Position numbers and translations under genes: made by a program. Shown one piece after another: positions 15,908-24,144 of a stretch of DNA of 64,000 bases (its first letter is position 1; every line of letters begins with the position of its first letter). The notes under the pieces were generated by a model, which made no database searches, was not told the origin of the DNA, and was given only the letters and a program-made list of their open reading frames with translations. The DNA is from JAPOXR01 sp965214695 (lineage in GTDB: Bacteria > Pseudomonadota > Alphaproteobacteria > Rhodobacterales > Rhodobacteraceae), in NCBI GenBank assembly GCA_965214695.1, contig OZ243967.1:2914001-2978000 (forward strand), in the 5' to 3' direction.

Positions 15908-17341
15908 ATGGACATGCCATCCCCGGACAGTCATGTCCTCGGCCGCAGGGACCAGATCGTCGCCCGGTTGCGGGCGTTGCTGCCCGGCGAGGGCATCATT
16001 GACGATCCGACCGAGACCCGGGCTTATGAATGTGATGCCTACACGGCCTACAGCTGCCCGCCGCTCGCCGTAGCCCTGCCGACGACGACGGAAGAGGTTT
16101 CGCAGATCCTGCGCGTCTGCAACGAGGAGCATGTTCCGGTGGTGCCCCGGGGCGCCGGGACCTCACTGGCCGGAGGCGCTTTGCCGACATCCGATTCCGT
16201 GGTGCTGGGTGTGGCTCGCATGACCGGGATCCTGGAGATCGACCTCGCCAACCGGTTTGTCCGGGTGCAGGCGGGCCGGACCAACATCTCGGTGACCGAA
16301 GCCGTGGCGGCGGAAGGGTTCTTCTACGCCCCGGACCCGTCGAGCCAGCTGGCCTGTGCCATTGCCGGCAACATCGCCATGAATTCAGGCGGCGCCCACT
16401 GCCTAAAATACGGTGTCACGAGCAACAATCTTCTCGGCGTGACCATGGTGATGATGGATGGGGAGGTGGTCGAGATCGGCGGTCCGTACATGGATTCGGG
16501 CGGGCTTGACCTGCTAGGCTTGGTCTGTGGATCGGAAGGACAGTTGGGCGTGGTTACCGAGGCGGTGTTGCGCATTGTTCCCAGACCCGAGGGCGCCAGG
16601 CCGGTCATGTTCGGATTTGAAACGAATTCGGCGGCCGGGGCCTGTGTCGCCGACATTGTCCAGTCCGGCCTGCTGCCGGTGGCCATCGAGTTCATGGACC
16701 GGCCCTGCATCCGTGCCTGCGAGGATTTTGTCGGTGCCGGGTATCCCGATGTCGAGGCGTTGCTGATCGTCGAGGTTGAAGGCTCCGACGAGGAAATCGA
16801 CCGCCAGCTTGGCCTGATCAGGCAGATTGCCGCCCGGCATGCGCCGGAGGTGGTCAGGGACAGCCGTTCGGACGCCGAATCGGAACTGATCTGGGCTGGC
16901 CGCAAGGCCGCCTTCGGCGCCATGGGCCGGATCAGCGACTACATATGCCTCGACGGGACGATTCCGGTATCGGAACTGTCCCGGGTGCTTGACCGCATCG
17001 GTGAGTTGTCGGCGGAATTCGATCTGCCGGTGGCAAACGTGTTTCATGCCGGTGACGGCAATCTTCATCCGCTGATCCTGTTTGACTCGAATGCCGAGGG
17101 CGGCCTGGAGAGATGTGAGGCACTTGGCGCGGCGATCCTGAAATTCTGCGTGGAGGTCGGCGGCTGCCTGACCGGCGAGCACGGGGTCGGGGTCGAAAAA
17201 CGTGACCTGATGCACGTCCAGTATGGTCGTGATGACCTGGAGGCGCAGATCCGGATCAAGGATGTGTTCGATCCCGGATGGCGGCTGAATCCGGCCAAGG
17301 TATTTCCGCTCGAATTGACCGAAGACCGGCGGGCGGCGTGA
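15908..17341 (+). CDS. glcD: glycolate oxidase subunit GlcD (FAD-linked)
   Basis: The protein has 477 residues. The FAD-binding type 4 domain contains VVPRGAGTSLAGGALP and the substrate/FAD region PDPSSQLACAIAGNIAMNSGGAHCLKYG. The C-terminal FAD-oxidase domain contains NVFHAGDGNLHPLILFD and GCLTGEHGVGVEKRDLM. It oxidises glycolate to glyoxylate as part of the membrane-associated GlcDEF complex. The next gene, glcE, starts with an overlapping GTGA, and glcF follows, so the three form one operon. Confidence 0.95.
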   Translation: MDMPSPDSHVLGRRDQIVARLRALLPGEGIIDDPTETRAYECDAYTAYSCPPLAVALPTTTEEVSQILRVCNEEHVPVVPRGAGTSLAGGALPTSDSVVLGVARMTGILEIDLANRFVRVQAGRTNISVTEAVAAEGFFYAPDPSSQLACAIAGNIAMNSGGAHCLKYGVTSNNLLGVTMVMMDGEVVEIGGPYMDSGGLDLLGLVCGSEGQLGVVTEAVLRIVPRPEGARPVMFGFETNSAAGACVADIVQSGLLPVAIEFMDRPCIRACEDFVGAGYPDVEALLIVEVEGSDEEIDRQLGLIRQIAARHAPEVVRDSRSDAESELIWAGRKAAFGAMGRISDYICLDGTIPVSELSRVLDRIGELSAEFDLPVANVFHAGDGNLHPLILFDSNAEGGLERCEALGAAILKFCVEVGGCLTGEHGVGVEKRDLMHVQYGRDDLEAQIRIKDVFDPGWRLNPAKVFPLELTEDRRAA

Positions 17342-18474
17342 AACCGGGGAGTGAAAGCGAGCTTGCCGAGCTGATTGCGTCAGCGACGGAACCGGTGCGG
17401 ATTGTCGGTGGCGGTACCAAGCCGATCGGTGGGGAGCAGGACGGGGTGCCGGTATCAACCGCAGGCATATCGGGCATATCGGAACATGATCCCGGGGCGC
17501 TGACGGTGATTGTCAGGGCAGGGACCCCGGTGACCGAGCTGGAATCGGTTCTTGCCGGCAGTCGGCAGCAACTCCCCTTCGAGCCAATGGATTACCGTGG
17601 ATTGCTGGGAACCGAGGGAGAGCCGACCATTGGCGGCGTTGCGGCGCTCAACCTGTCGGGGCCACGCCGGGTGTCATCGGGCGCCTGCCGGGATTTCATG
17701 CTGGGGGTCCGGTTTGTCGACGGGGTCGGCCGAGTCATCAGGAATGGCGGCCGGGTCATGAAGAACGTCACCGGCTACGACCTGGTCAAGCTGCTGGCCG
17801 GGAGCTTCGGGACGCTGGGCATCATGACGGAAATCGCCTTCAAGGTGCTGCCAGGCTCTGAATTCCGGGCGGTGCTGCTGCTGGAGGGTCTTTCGGACCG
17901 GCGAGCCATCGAGGTGCTGTCGAGGGCGCTGGCCTCGCCATTCGGCGTAACGGGAGCTGCCCATGTGGGCCGGGGGCTGGATGGGCATCCGGTAACGATG
18001 ATCAGGGTCGAGGGCCTCGAGGAGTCGGTTCGATACCGGGCCGACCGGCTGCGGGCGCTGCTGCAGGAATTCGGCCAGTTCGACATCGAGGCCGACCAGG
18101 AGCGAATTGCAGCAGGCTGGAAATGGATCAGGGATGTCGAGGCGTTTCACGGCAGGCAGGGAGATGTCTGGCGGATTTCGACCACTCCCAGTGCAGCTCC
18201 CTCCCTGGTCGAGAAAGTCAGGGCCGAAGGCGAGGCGGATGTCATCTATGACTGGGGCGGTGGATTGATCTGGGTCCTGGCCGAGGAGGGGGTGGATCTG
18301 CGGCAGCGGGCCGGGACGTATTCCGGGCACGCCACGCTGGTCAGGGCAGGCAGGGCGACAAGGCAGCGCATTCCGGTTTTCGAGCCGCGGGAGCATCGGC
18401 TGGCCGCATTGGAGCGGGGCATCAGGCGAAAATTCGACCCCAGGGGCATTCTCAACCAGGGCCTGGTGGCCTGA
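17338..18474 (+). CDS. glcE: glycolate oxidase subunit GlcE
   Basis: The GTG at 17338 overlaps the glcD stop and gives 378 residues; a longer in-frame ATG inside glcD is less likely. The FAD-binding domain shows VRIVGGGTKPIGGEQ, GTEGEPTIGGVAALNLSGPRR and MKNVTGYDLVKLLAGSFGTLG, all typical of GlcE. The C-terminus ends IRRKFDPRGILNQGLVA, the usual FAD-oxidase tail. Together with GlcD it forms the flavin part of glycolate oxidase. Confidence 0.93.
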   Translation: MKPGSESELAELIASATEPVRIVGGGTKPIGGEQDGVPVSTAGISGISEHDPGALTVIVRAGTPVTELESVLAGSRQQLPFEPMDYRGLLGTEGEPTIGGVAALNLSGPRRVSSGACRDFMLGVRFVDGVGRVIRNGGRVMKNVTGYDLVKLLAGSFGTLGIMTEIAFKVLPGSEFRAVLLLEGLSDRRAIEVLSRALASPFGVTGAAHVGRGLDGHPVTMIRVEGLEESVRYRADRLRALLQEFGQFDIEADQERIAAGWKWIRDVEAFHGRQGDVWRISTTPSAAPSLVEKVRAEGEADVIYDWGGGLIWVLAEEGVDLRQRAGTYSGHATLVRAGRATRQRIPVFEPREHRLAALERGIRRKFDPRGILNQGLVA

Positions 18475-18519
18475 CCGCTCTCCGGTCGACCATCCGACAA
18501 GTTCAAGGACGAGACATCA

Positions 18520-19836
18520 ATGCAGACCAGCTTTACCGCCGAACAACTCGAGGACCCGGGATTGCGGCGGTCGAACAGGATCCTGAGGAGCTGCGTGCAT
18601 TGTGGATTTTGCACGGCAACCTGCCCGACCTACCAGCTCCTGGGTGACGAACTCGACAGCCCTCGCGGCCGGATCTACCTGATCAAGGACATGCTGGAGA
18701 CCGGCCGGCCGGCCGATGCCAGGACCGTCAAGCATATTGACCGCTGCCTCTCCTGTCTCGCCTGCATGACCACCTGTCCCTCCGGCGTGAACTACATGCA
18801 CCTCGTGGACCACGCCCGGGAATATATCAACAGGACTTATCGCCGCAGCCCGCTCGACCGCCTGCTGCGCAGCATGCTGGCCCTCATTCTGCCCTATCCG
18901 TACCGGTTTCGGCTGGCGCTGCTCGGCGCCAGGCTGGCAAGACCGTTGGCATTCGTGATGCCCGATGCCCGCCTGCGGGCGATGCTGGAAATGGCGCCAT
19001 CGGAAATCCCGCCGGTCAGCCGGAACGACGATCCGCAGGTCTTTTGCCCTGACCGCGAGCCCTCTTCCCGGGTCATCCTGTCGACCGGCTGTGCGCAGAG
19101 GGCGCTCAATACCGATATCAACGACGCCACCATCCGGCTGCTTCGCCGTCTCGGCACCGAGGTCATCGTGGCCAGGGGTGCCGGGTGCTGCGGCGCGCTG
19201 GTGCATCATTTGGGCGATACCGCTGCCAGCCACAGGGCGGCCGCCGACAATATCAATGCGTGGACGAGCAGCGAGCATGGCGAGGTGGATGCCATCATCG
19301 TCAATACCAGCGGTTGCGGGACCACCATCAAGGACTACCGGCACATGCTGGAGGGCGACCCGCTGGAGCCGGGCGCAGCGAGGGTCTCGGATTTGGCCGC
19401 CGACGTGACCGAATTCCTGGCTTTGCGTGAATTCCCTGAATGTCCGCCCCGGCAGATCCGGGTCGGCTACCATGCTCCATGCTCGCTTCAGCACGGGCAG
19501 CAAATCCGGCAACAGCCGAAACTGTTGCTGGCGCGGGCGGGATTCGAGGTTGTCGAGCCAGCCGAGTCGCATCTGTGTTGCGGTTCGGCCGGAACCTACA
19601 ACCTCTTGCAGCCGGAAATTGCCGGCAAGCTCGGAAAGAGAAAGGCGCAGGCACTCGAGACCATCGCCCCGGATGTCATCGCCACCGGCAATATCGGCTG
19701 CATGATGCAGATCGCCACCGGAACCGGCATCCCGGTGGTGCATACGGTAGAACTTCTCGACTGGGCAACCGGCGGTCCGATGCCGAGGCCGCTGCGCAAA
19801 TCCGGCTGGACGGATACCGGACCTGCCCCCTCTTGA
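18520..19836 (+). CDS. glcF: glycolate oxidase iron-sulfur subunit GlcF
   Basis: The protein has 438 residues. Two 4Fe-4S motifs lie in the N-terminal part (CVHCGFCTATCPT and CLSCLACMTTCPSGV). Two CCG domains follow (GAGCCGALVHHLG and LCCGSAGTYN). This is the electron-transfer subunit that passes electrons from GlcDE to the quinone pool. Its stop codon lies within the -35 box of the hsp20 promoter. Confidence 0.95.
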   Translation: MQTSFTAEQLEDPGLRRSNRILRSCVHCGFCTATCPTYQLLGDELDSPRGRIYLIKDMLETGRPADARTVKHIDRCLSCLACMTTCPSGVNYMHLVDHAREYINRTYRRSPLDRLLRSMLALILPYPYRFRLALLGARLARPLAFVMPDARLRAMLEMAPSEIPPVSRNDDPQVFCPDREPSSRVILSTGCAQRALNTDINDATIRLLRRLGTEVIVARGAGCCGALVHHLGDTAASHRAAADNINAWTSSEHGEVDAIIVNTSGCGTTIKDYRHMLEGDPLEPGAARVSDLAADVTEFLALREFPECPPRQIRVGYHAPCSLQHGQQIRQQPKLLLARAGFEVVEPAESHLCCGSAGTYNLLQPEIAGKLGKRKAQALETIAPDVIATGNIGCMMQIATGTGIPVVHTVELLDWATGGPMPRPLRKSGWTDTGPAPS

Positions 19837-19860
19837 ACTTCGCAACAGCCGCCCCAATAT
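19832..19860 (+). promoter_or_regulatory. RpoH (sigma-32) promoter of hsp20
   Basis: CTTGAA at 19832-19837 and CCCCAATAT at 19852-19860 are separated by 14 bases. Both boxes closely match the heat-shock sigma consensus (CTTGAA and CCCCATNT). The -35 box overlaps the glcF stop codon. Transcription would begin near 19867, giving a leader of about 90 bases. Confidence 0.75.
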
Positions 19861-19865
19861 CTTCC

Positions 19866-19957
19866 GTGTCGGAACGCCGAATATCGGGTCCGACACCACC
19901 AAGGGCCCGTCCAACCGGAGGGCTCAACGCAAGCATATCGCTCAAAGGAGGGTAACC
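19866..19957 (+). promoter_or_regulatory. ROSE-like RNA thermometer in the hsp20 leader
   Basis: The leader can fold into successive hairpins: GTGTCGGA (19866-19873) with TCCGACAC (19889-19896), GGCCC (19904-19908) with GGGCT (19920-19924), and a 3' hairpin in which TCGCT (19938-19942) faces the Shine-Dalgarno AGGA (19946-19949). In ROSE elements a U(U/C)GCU sequence masks AGGA with a bulged or G-G-paired guanosine, exactly the sequence pattern here. ROSE elements control small heat-shock genes in rhizobia and relatives. Heat would melt the hairpin and free the ribosome-binding site. Confidence 0.65.
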
Positions 19958-20407
19958 ATGCGCAGATATGATCTTTCCCCGCTGTTCCGCACGACCGTCG
20001 GCTTCGACCATGTCGCCGACCTGCTGGATTCGGCATTTTCGCAGGATGTCATCTCGACATCCTATCCACCGTTCAACATCGAGAAGACCTCGGATGACGC
20101 CTACCGGATTTCGGTGGCCGCCGCCGGGTTTTCCGAAGATGATCTCAATGTCGAGGTCCGTGAGAACCAGCTTGTTGTCTCGGCGGCCAGGGCAGAGTCG
20201 GGCTCCGATGACAGGTTCCTGCATCGCGGGATTGCCCGCCGATCCTTCGAGCGCCGGTTCAGGCTTGCTGAACACGTGCAGGTGACCGGGGCCAGCTTCG
20301 AGAATGGCATGCTGAATGTCGAGTTGGTGCGCGAGATTCCCGAGGCTTCGAAGCCGAGGCGCATCGCCATCAACACCGCGGATCAGCCGACCCGGCTCGC
20401 CGCCTGA
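19958..20407 (+). CDS. Hsp20 small heat-shock protein
   Basis: The protein has 149 residues. The alpha-crystallin domain spans about residues 40-135 and includes DAYRISVAAAGFSEDDLNVEV, the FLHRGIARRSFERRFRLAEHV strand pair and FENGMLNVEL. A C-terminal PRRIAI-type I-x-I tail motif follows. It is an ATP-independent chaperone holding unfolded proteins. A strong AAGGAGGG ribosome-binding site lies 6-13 bases upstream and is predicted to be masked by the thermometer hairpin. The gene also has an RpoH promoter. Confidence 0.93.
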   Translation: MRRYDLSPLFRTTVGFDHVADLLDSAFSQDVISTSYPPFNIEKTSDDAYRISVAAAGFSEDDLNVEVRENQLVVSAARAESGSDDRFLHRGIARRSFERRFRLAEHVQVTGASFENGMLNVELVREIPEASKPRRIAINTADQPTRLAA

Positions 20408-20421
20408 CCGCGATCATCAGA

Positions 20422-20445
20422 GCGTGCCCCGTCATCGGGGCACGC
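20422..20445. terminator. hairpin terminator between hsp20 and the dehydrogenase gene
   Basis: GCGTGCCCCG (20422-20431) pairs perfectly with CGGGGCACGC (20436-20445) around a TCAT loop, 14 bases after the hsp20 stop and 30 bases before the end of the convergent dehydrogenase gene. No T-run follows in either direction. The position suggests a bidirectional terminator. Confidence 0.6.
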
Positions 20446-20475
20446 AACCTGCAGTGCCGGTCCCCGACCTTGCGG

Positions 20476-21951
20476 TCAAATCGACATGCACAGATATTTC
20501 ATTTCCAGGAAGTCTTCCGTTCCATGCCGCGAGCCCTCGCGGCCCAACCCGGACTGCTTCACCCCGCCGAACGGTGCCACTTCCGTTGACAGGATGCCGG
20601 TATTGATGGCGACCATCCCGTATTCCAGTGCCTCGGCCACCCGCCAGACCCGCGACAGGTCGCGGGCGTAGAAGTAGGAAGCCAGGCCATGAATGGTGTC
20701 ATTGGCCAGCTCGATTACCTCATCCTCGGTATCGAACCGGATCAGCGGTGCGACCGGACCAAAGGTCTCGTCATGGGCAATGAGCATGTCCTGGGTCACA
20801 TCGGCAATAACCGTCGGCTCGAACCAGTTGCCTCCAAGTTCGTGTCTTTTGCCGCCGGCCAGTAACCTGCCACCCCTGGAGGTGGCATCGGCGATATGGG
20901 ATTCAACCTTGGCCACCGCATCCTGGTTGATCAGCGGCCCGGTATTGATGCCATCGCCAAACCCGTCGCCGAGCTGGAGATCGCCGGTGGCCCTGGTCAG
21001 CATCTCGGCAAACTTGTCATAGACGCCGGACTGGACATAGATCCTGTTGGCGCAGACGCATGTCTGGCCGTTGTTCCGGTATTTGGAGAGCATCGCCCCC
21101 TGCACGGCGGCGTCCAGATCGGCATCGTCGAAGACGATGAATGGCGCGTTGCCACCAAGTTCCATCGAAACCTTCTTGACCTGCTGCCCGGCCTGCTGAA
21201 GCAGGATGCGGCCGACTTCAGTTGATCCGGTAAAGGTGATCTTGCGGATGATCGGGTTGCTGCAGAACTCCTCGCCGATCTGCCGCGACCGGGTGGAGGT
21301 GACCACCGAAAACACACCCTTGGGCACACCGGCCCGCTCGGCTAGCACGGCCATGGCCAAGGCCGAAAGCGGGGTCTCGCTGGCCGGCCGGGCGACAAAT
21401 GTGCATCCGACCGCCAGCGCCGGCCCGACCTTGCGGGCGATCATGGCGTTCGGGAAGTTCCAGGGCGTTATCGAGGCGACCACGCCCACCGGCTGCTTGA
21501 TCACCAGCAACCGCTTGTCGGGCTGATGGCCCGGTATGACATCGCCATAGATACGCTTGGCTTCCTCGCCAAACCATTGCAGGAACGATGCCCCGTACAT
21601 GATCTCACCCTTCGCTTCGGCGAACGGCTTGCCCATCTCGGCAGTGAGGATGGTGGCAAGATCATCGGCATTGGCGATCATCAGCCGGTACCATTCGAGA
21701 AGGATCTCCGATCTTTCCTTCCCGGTGCGTGCTGCCCATTCCTTCTGCGACGCAGCGCAGGCATCGATGGCCCGGCGGGTCTCGGCGATACCGAGATCCG
21801 GCACGGTGGCGATGACGTCGCCGCGGGACGGGTTGGTGACATCAAATGCCCCGCCATCATCGGCGTCGATCCACTCGCCGGCGACAAGGCACCGGGTAGC
21901 CAGCAGGGATGGATCCGCGAGCAGTGAAAGAATGTTGGTCGTATCCAGCAT
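20476..21951 (-). CDS. gabD: succinate-semialdehyde dehydrogenase (NAD(P)+)
   Basis: The protein has 491 residues from the ATG at 21951; the upstream ATG at 21987 is less well placed. Aldehyde dehydrogenase motifs are SITPWNFPNAMIARKVGPALAVG, the glutamate in MELGGNAPFIVFDDADLD and the catalytic cysteine in NNGQTCVCANRIYV. The closing GREGSRHGTEDFLEMKYLCM is typical of GabD. It oxidises succinate semialdehyde to succinate. No GABA aminotransferase gene is adjacent, so a broader aldehyde specificity is possible. Confidence 0.88.
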   Translation of the reverse strand: MLDTTNILSLLADPSLLATRCLVAGEWIDADDGGAFDVTNPSRGDVIATVPDLGIAETRRAIDACAASQKEWAARTGKERSEILLEWYRLMIANADDLATILTAEMGKPFAEAKGEIMYGASFLQWFGEEAKRIYGDVIPGHQPDKRLLVIKQPVGVVASITPWNFPNAMIARKVGPALAVGCTFVARPASETPLSALAMAVLAERAGVPKGVFSVVTSTRSRQIGEEFCSNPIIRKITFTGSTEVGRILLQQAGQQVKKVSMELGGNAPFIVFDDADLDAAVQGAMLSKYRNNGQTCVCANRIYVQSGVYDKFAEMLTRATGDLQLGDGFGDGINTGPLINQDAVAKVESHIADATSRGGRLLAGGKRHELGGNWFEPTVIADVTQDMLIAHDETFGPVAPLIRFDTEDEVIELANDTIHGLASYFYARDLSRVWRVAEALEYGMVAINTGILSTEVAPFGGVKQSGLGREGSRHGTEDFLEMKYLCMSI

Positions 21952-22095
21952 CGTGAACTCCGCAATATTTTCCAATTCCGGTGCCACAATGCTAAATCGA
22001 GTTCAAGGCGAGTCTGGTCCGATCTGGCCGAATCCGGTCCGCCGACATGAATCACGATGTCACGGGCCAGCTCTTCTCCCGGGAGGACTATCGCC

Positions 22096-23097
22096 ATGAT
22101 TGCCCAGGGCCCGCGCAACAGCATCTCCGACATTCCCGGAATCCTGGTCGGGAATTCCTCGGACGCGGTCATGAAGACCGGGGTGACGGTGGTGACCGGC
22201 GGGAAACCCTTTACCGCCGGGGTGTCGGTGCTCGGCGGAGCGCCGGGAACCCGGGAGACCGATCTCCTGTCGCCCGAGCGGCTGGTGCAGCGGGTCGATG
22301 CGGTGGTCCTGTCCGGCGGTTCGGCCTTCGGGCTGGATGCGGCGTCCGGGGTGGCCGACATGCTGGCCGAGCAGGGGCGGGGCATCGAGGTGGGAGCGGC
22401 CAGGGTACCGATCGTTCCCGGGGCCATCCTGTTCGACCTCCTCAATGGCGGCGACAAGGGCTGGCGGACCAATCCGTACAATTCACTCGGCAGGCAGGCG
22501 TTGGCGGCAGCCTCGCCGGAATTCGACATCGGCACCGCCGGCGCTGGCGCCGGCGCAACAACCCTCGATCTCAAGGGTGGGCTGGGTTCGGCCTCCTGCG
22601 TGCTGCCCGGAAACATCCTGGTCGGCGCCCTGGTGGCAGTGAATGCGGCTGGCACCGTGGTTCGGGGCGGCGGCCCGGAATTCTGGGCGGCGCCATTCGA
22701 GATCGATGGCGAGTTCGGTGGTATTACGCATCAGGAGGGCTTCGATCCATGCTGGATGCCGGAATTCGACATCTCCATCGCCGACCCAGGCCGCAACACG
22801 ACGATTGCCGTCGTGGCCACTAACGCCACGCTTGACCAGGCACAGGCCACGGCGCTCGCCACCACCGCCCATGGCGGGCTGGCCCGCTCGATCCTGCCAT
22901 CACACACCATTCTTGACGGCGATTTGGTATTTGCCATCTCCACCGGCGAGTTGCCACTCGGCGACGACCCGGCGGCGCTGGTGGCGCTGGGCCACGGGGC
23001 GGCCAGCGCACTGGCAAGGGCGGTGGCCAGGGGAGTTCACGCCGCCATTGCCGAGCCCCGGGATACGAGGCCAAGCTGGCGATTGCTGCACGGGTAG
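22096..23097 (+). CDS. P1/S58-family peptidase (DmpA-like)
   Basis: The protein has 333 residues from the ATG at 22096, preceded by GGGAGGA. The family pattern is clear: NSISDIPGILVGNSSDAVMKTGVTVV, VLSGGSAFGLDAASGVADML, a GAGAGAT linker and GGLGSASCVLPGNILVGALVAVNAAG. The Gly-Ser within GGLGSAS is the expected self-cleavage and nucleophile site of Ntn-type S58 peptidases. It is probably an aminopeptidase or amidase; the substrate is unknown. It is divergent from the dehydrogenase gene. Confidence 0.85.
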   Translation: MIAQGPRNSISDIPGILVGNSSDAVMKTGVTVVTGGKPFTAGVSVLGGAPGTRETDLLSPERLVQRVDAVVLSGGSAFGLDAASGVADMLAEQGRGIEVGAARVPIVPGAILFDLLNGGDKGWRTNPYNSLGRQALAAASPEFDIGTAGAGAGATTLDLKGGLGSASCVLPGNILVGALVAVNAAGTVVRGGGPEFWAAPFEIDGEFGGITHQEGFDPCWMPEFDISIADPGRNTTIAVVATNATLDQAQATALATTAHGGLARSILPSHTILDGDLVFAISTGELPLGDDPAALVALGHGAASALARAVARGVHAAIAEPRDTRPSWRLLHG

Positions 23098-23124
23098 TTC
23101 CCTGCAGACCCGAAGTCACCATCG

Positions 23125-23814
23125 TTACAAGGTGGTCAGCTTGCGAATCCCGCCTTGCTGGAACCGGAATGGAATGCCAGGCGGCGGCCCGGGGCACGGG
23201 AGCACCTCCAGCAGCCGGGCAATGACCAGCCGGGTGATGGACGGAAAATCAAGCTCGCCGGTATCGCCAAGCCGAACCCATTGCAGGTCCGAGAGTTCTC
23301 CAGATGCGTCATCGAGCTGGTCGGGGTCGCCGGCCAGGGGAATCCGGTCGACATCGCCATAGAAGAACCGCGCATCAAAACGCCGGATTCGGCCGGGAGG
23401 GGTGATCGCCCGGTAGAAGAATACGAGGCCCCGGGCGCTCGGCACCAGGCCATCGGCGCAGAATTGCGCCCACTCGTCGGGAAGTTCCTGTCGCTGGCCG
23501 TCCGGGTCCGGGGCTTCGGCAAGGCGAATCCCGGTCTCCTCCCACAACTCCCGCACCGCACAGGCCAGCAACGGACCGACCTCCGGCATGGCCGACCGCA
23601 ATGCCAGCCTGGTCATGCAGAGCGGCGCCGGTGTGGCTTGCAGTCTGACCCGGCCATCGGCCGCATCAACGGCGCCGCCGGGAAACACGAACTTGTCCGG
23701 CATGAAGACGGCGGCGCTGCCCCGCCGGCCGACAAGGATTCTCGGCTCGTGGTCCCGTTCTCGGACCAGCACGATGGTCGCCGCATCGCGGATCGTGTCC
23801 CTGGCCGTCTCCAT
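23125..23814 (-). CDS. Nudix hydrolase
   Basis: The protein has 229 residues. The Nudix box is split by an insertion: FPGGAVDAADG near residue 46, then ACAVRELWEETGIRLAE (RELxEExG) about 40 residues later. This spacing is seen in the coenzyme A/RNA-cap-like NUDT8/NUDT19 type. The N-terminus DAATIVLVRE and the C-terminal FFYGDVDRIPL strand fit the fold. It hydrolyses a nucleoside diphosphate linked to an unknown group. Confidence 0.85.
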   Translation of the reverse strand: METARDTIRDAATIVLVRERDHEPRILVGRRGSAAVFMPDKFVFPGGAVDAADGRVRLQATPAPLCMTRLALRSAMPEVGPLLACAVRELWEETGIRLAEAPDPDGQRQELPDEWAQFCADGLVPSARGLVFFYRAITPPGRIRRFDARFFYGDVDRIPLAGDPDQLDDASGELSDLQWVRLGDTGELDFPSITRLVIARLLEVLPCPGPPPGIPFRFQQGGIRKLTTL

Positions 23815-24144
23815 GTCCCGTATCCGCCTCCCGGTGAGTCCGCCCCGTCCCTACACAAGAACCGCCCGGATGAGAATCCGCAACGCTGCATCGGGGCCGG
23901 GGCGCTCCCGGACCGAATCCGGTCATGCTCTCCTTTTGCCCGGATGCTTGCGGGCCCGAACAGGAGTGCCGCTGCCGTAACGCATGTCGATTCCATCGGA
24001 CGGCGCACTCACCCCATCGTCGCCTGATGGCTTGCCCATGGTAAAATATGTCGATATATCTTCATTTTATCGACACATTGCAGTGACAAGTCGACGGGAT
24101 CGACATGTTCGGACGAGGTGTCGACAGCAGCAGGATTCATCGAC
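23815..24144. other. intergenic region between Nudix and Fic genes
   Basis: This roughly 330-base gap separates the divergent Nudix and Fic genes. It contains the inverted repeat at 24049-24075 and several further TCGAC repeats between 24085 and 24145. No gene is supported. Confidence 0.4.
24049..24075. promoter_or_regulatory. inverted repeat upstream of the Fic gene
   Basis: TGTCGAT (24049-24055) and ATCGACA (24069-24075) form an inverted repeat with a 13-base AT-rich spacer, giving 20 bases between equivalent positions, about two helical turns. More TCGAC-containing copies follow up to the start codon. The AT-rich spacer may include the promoter. It is a good candidate operator. Confidence 0.45.
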
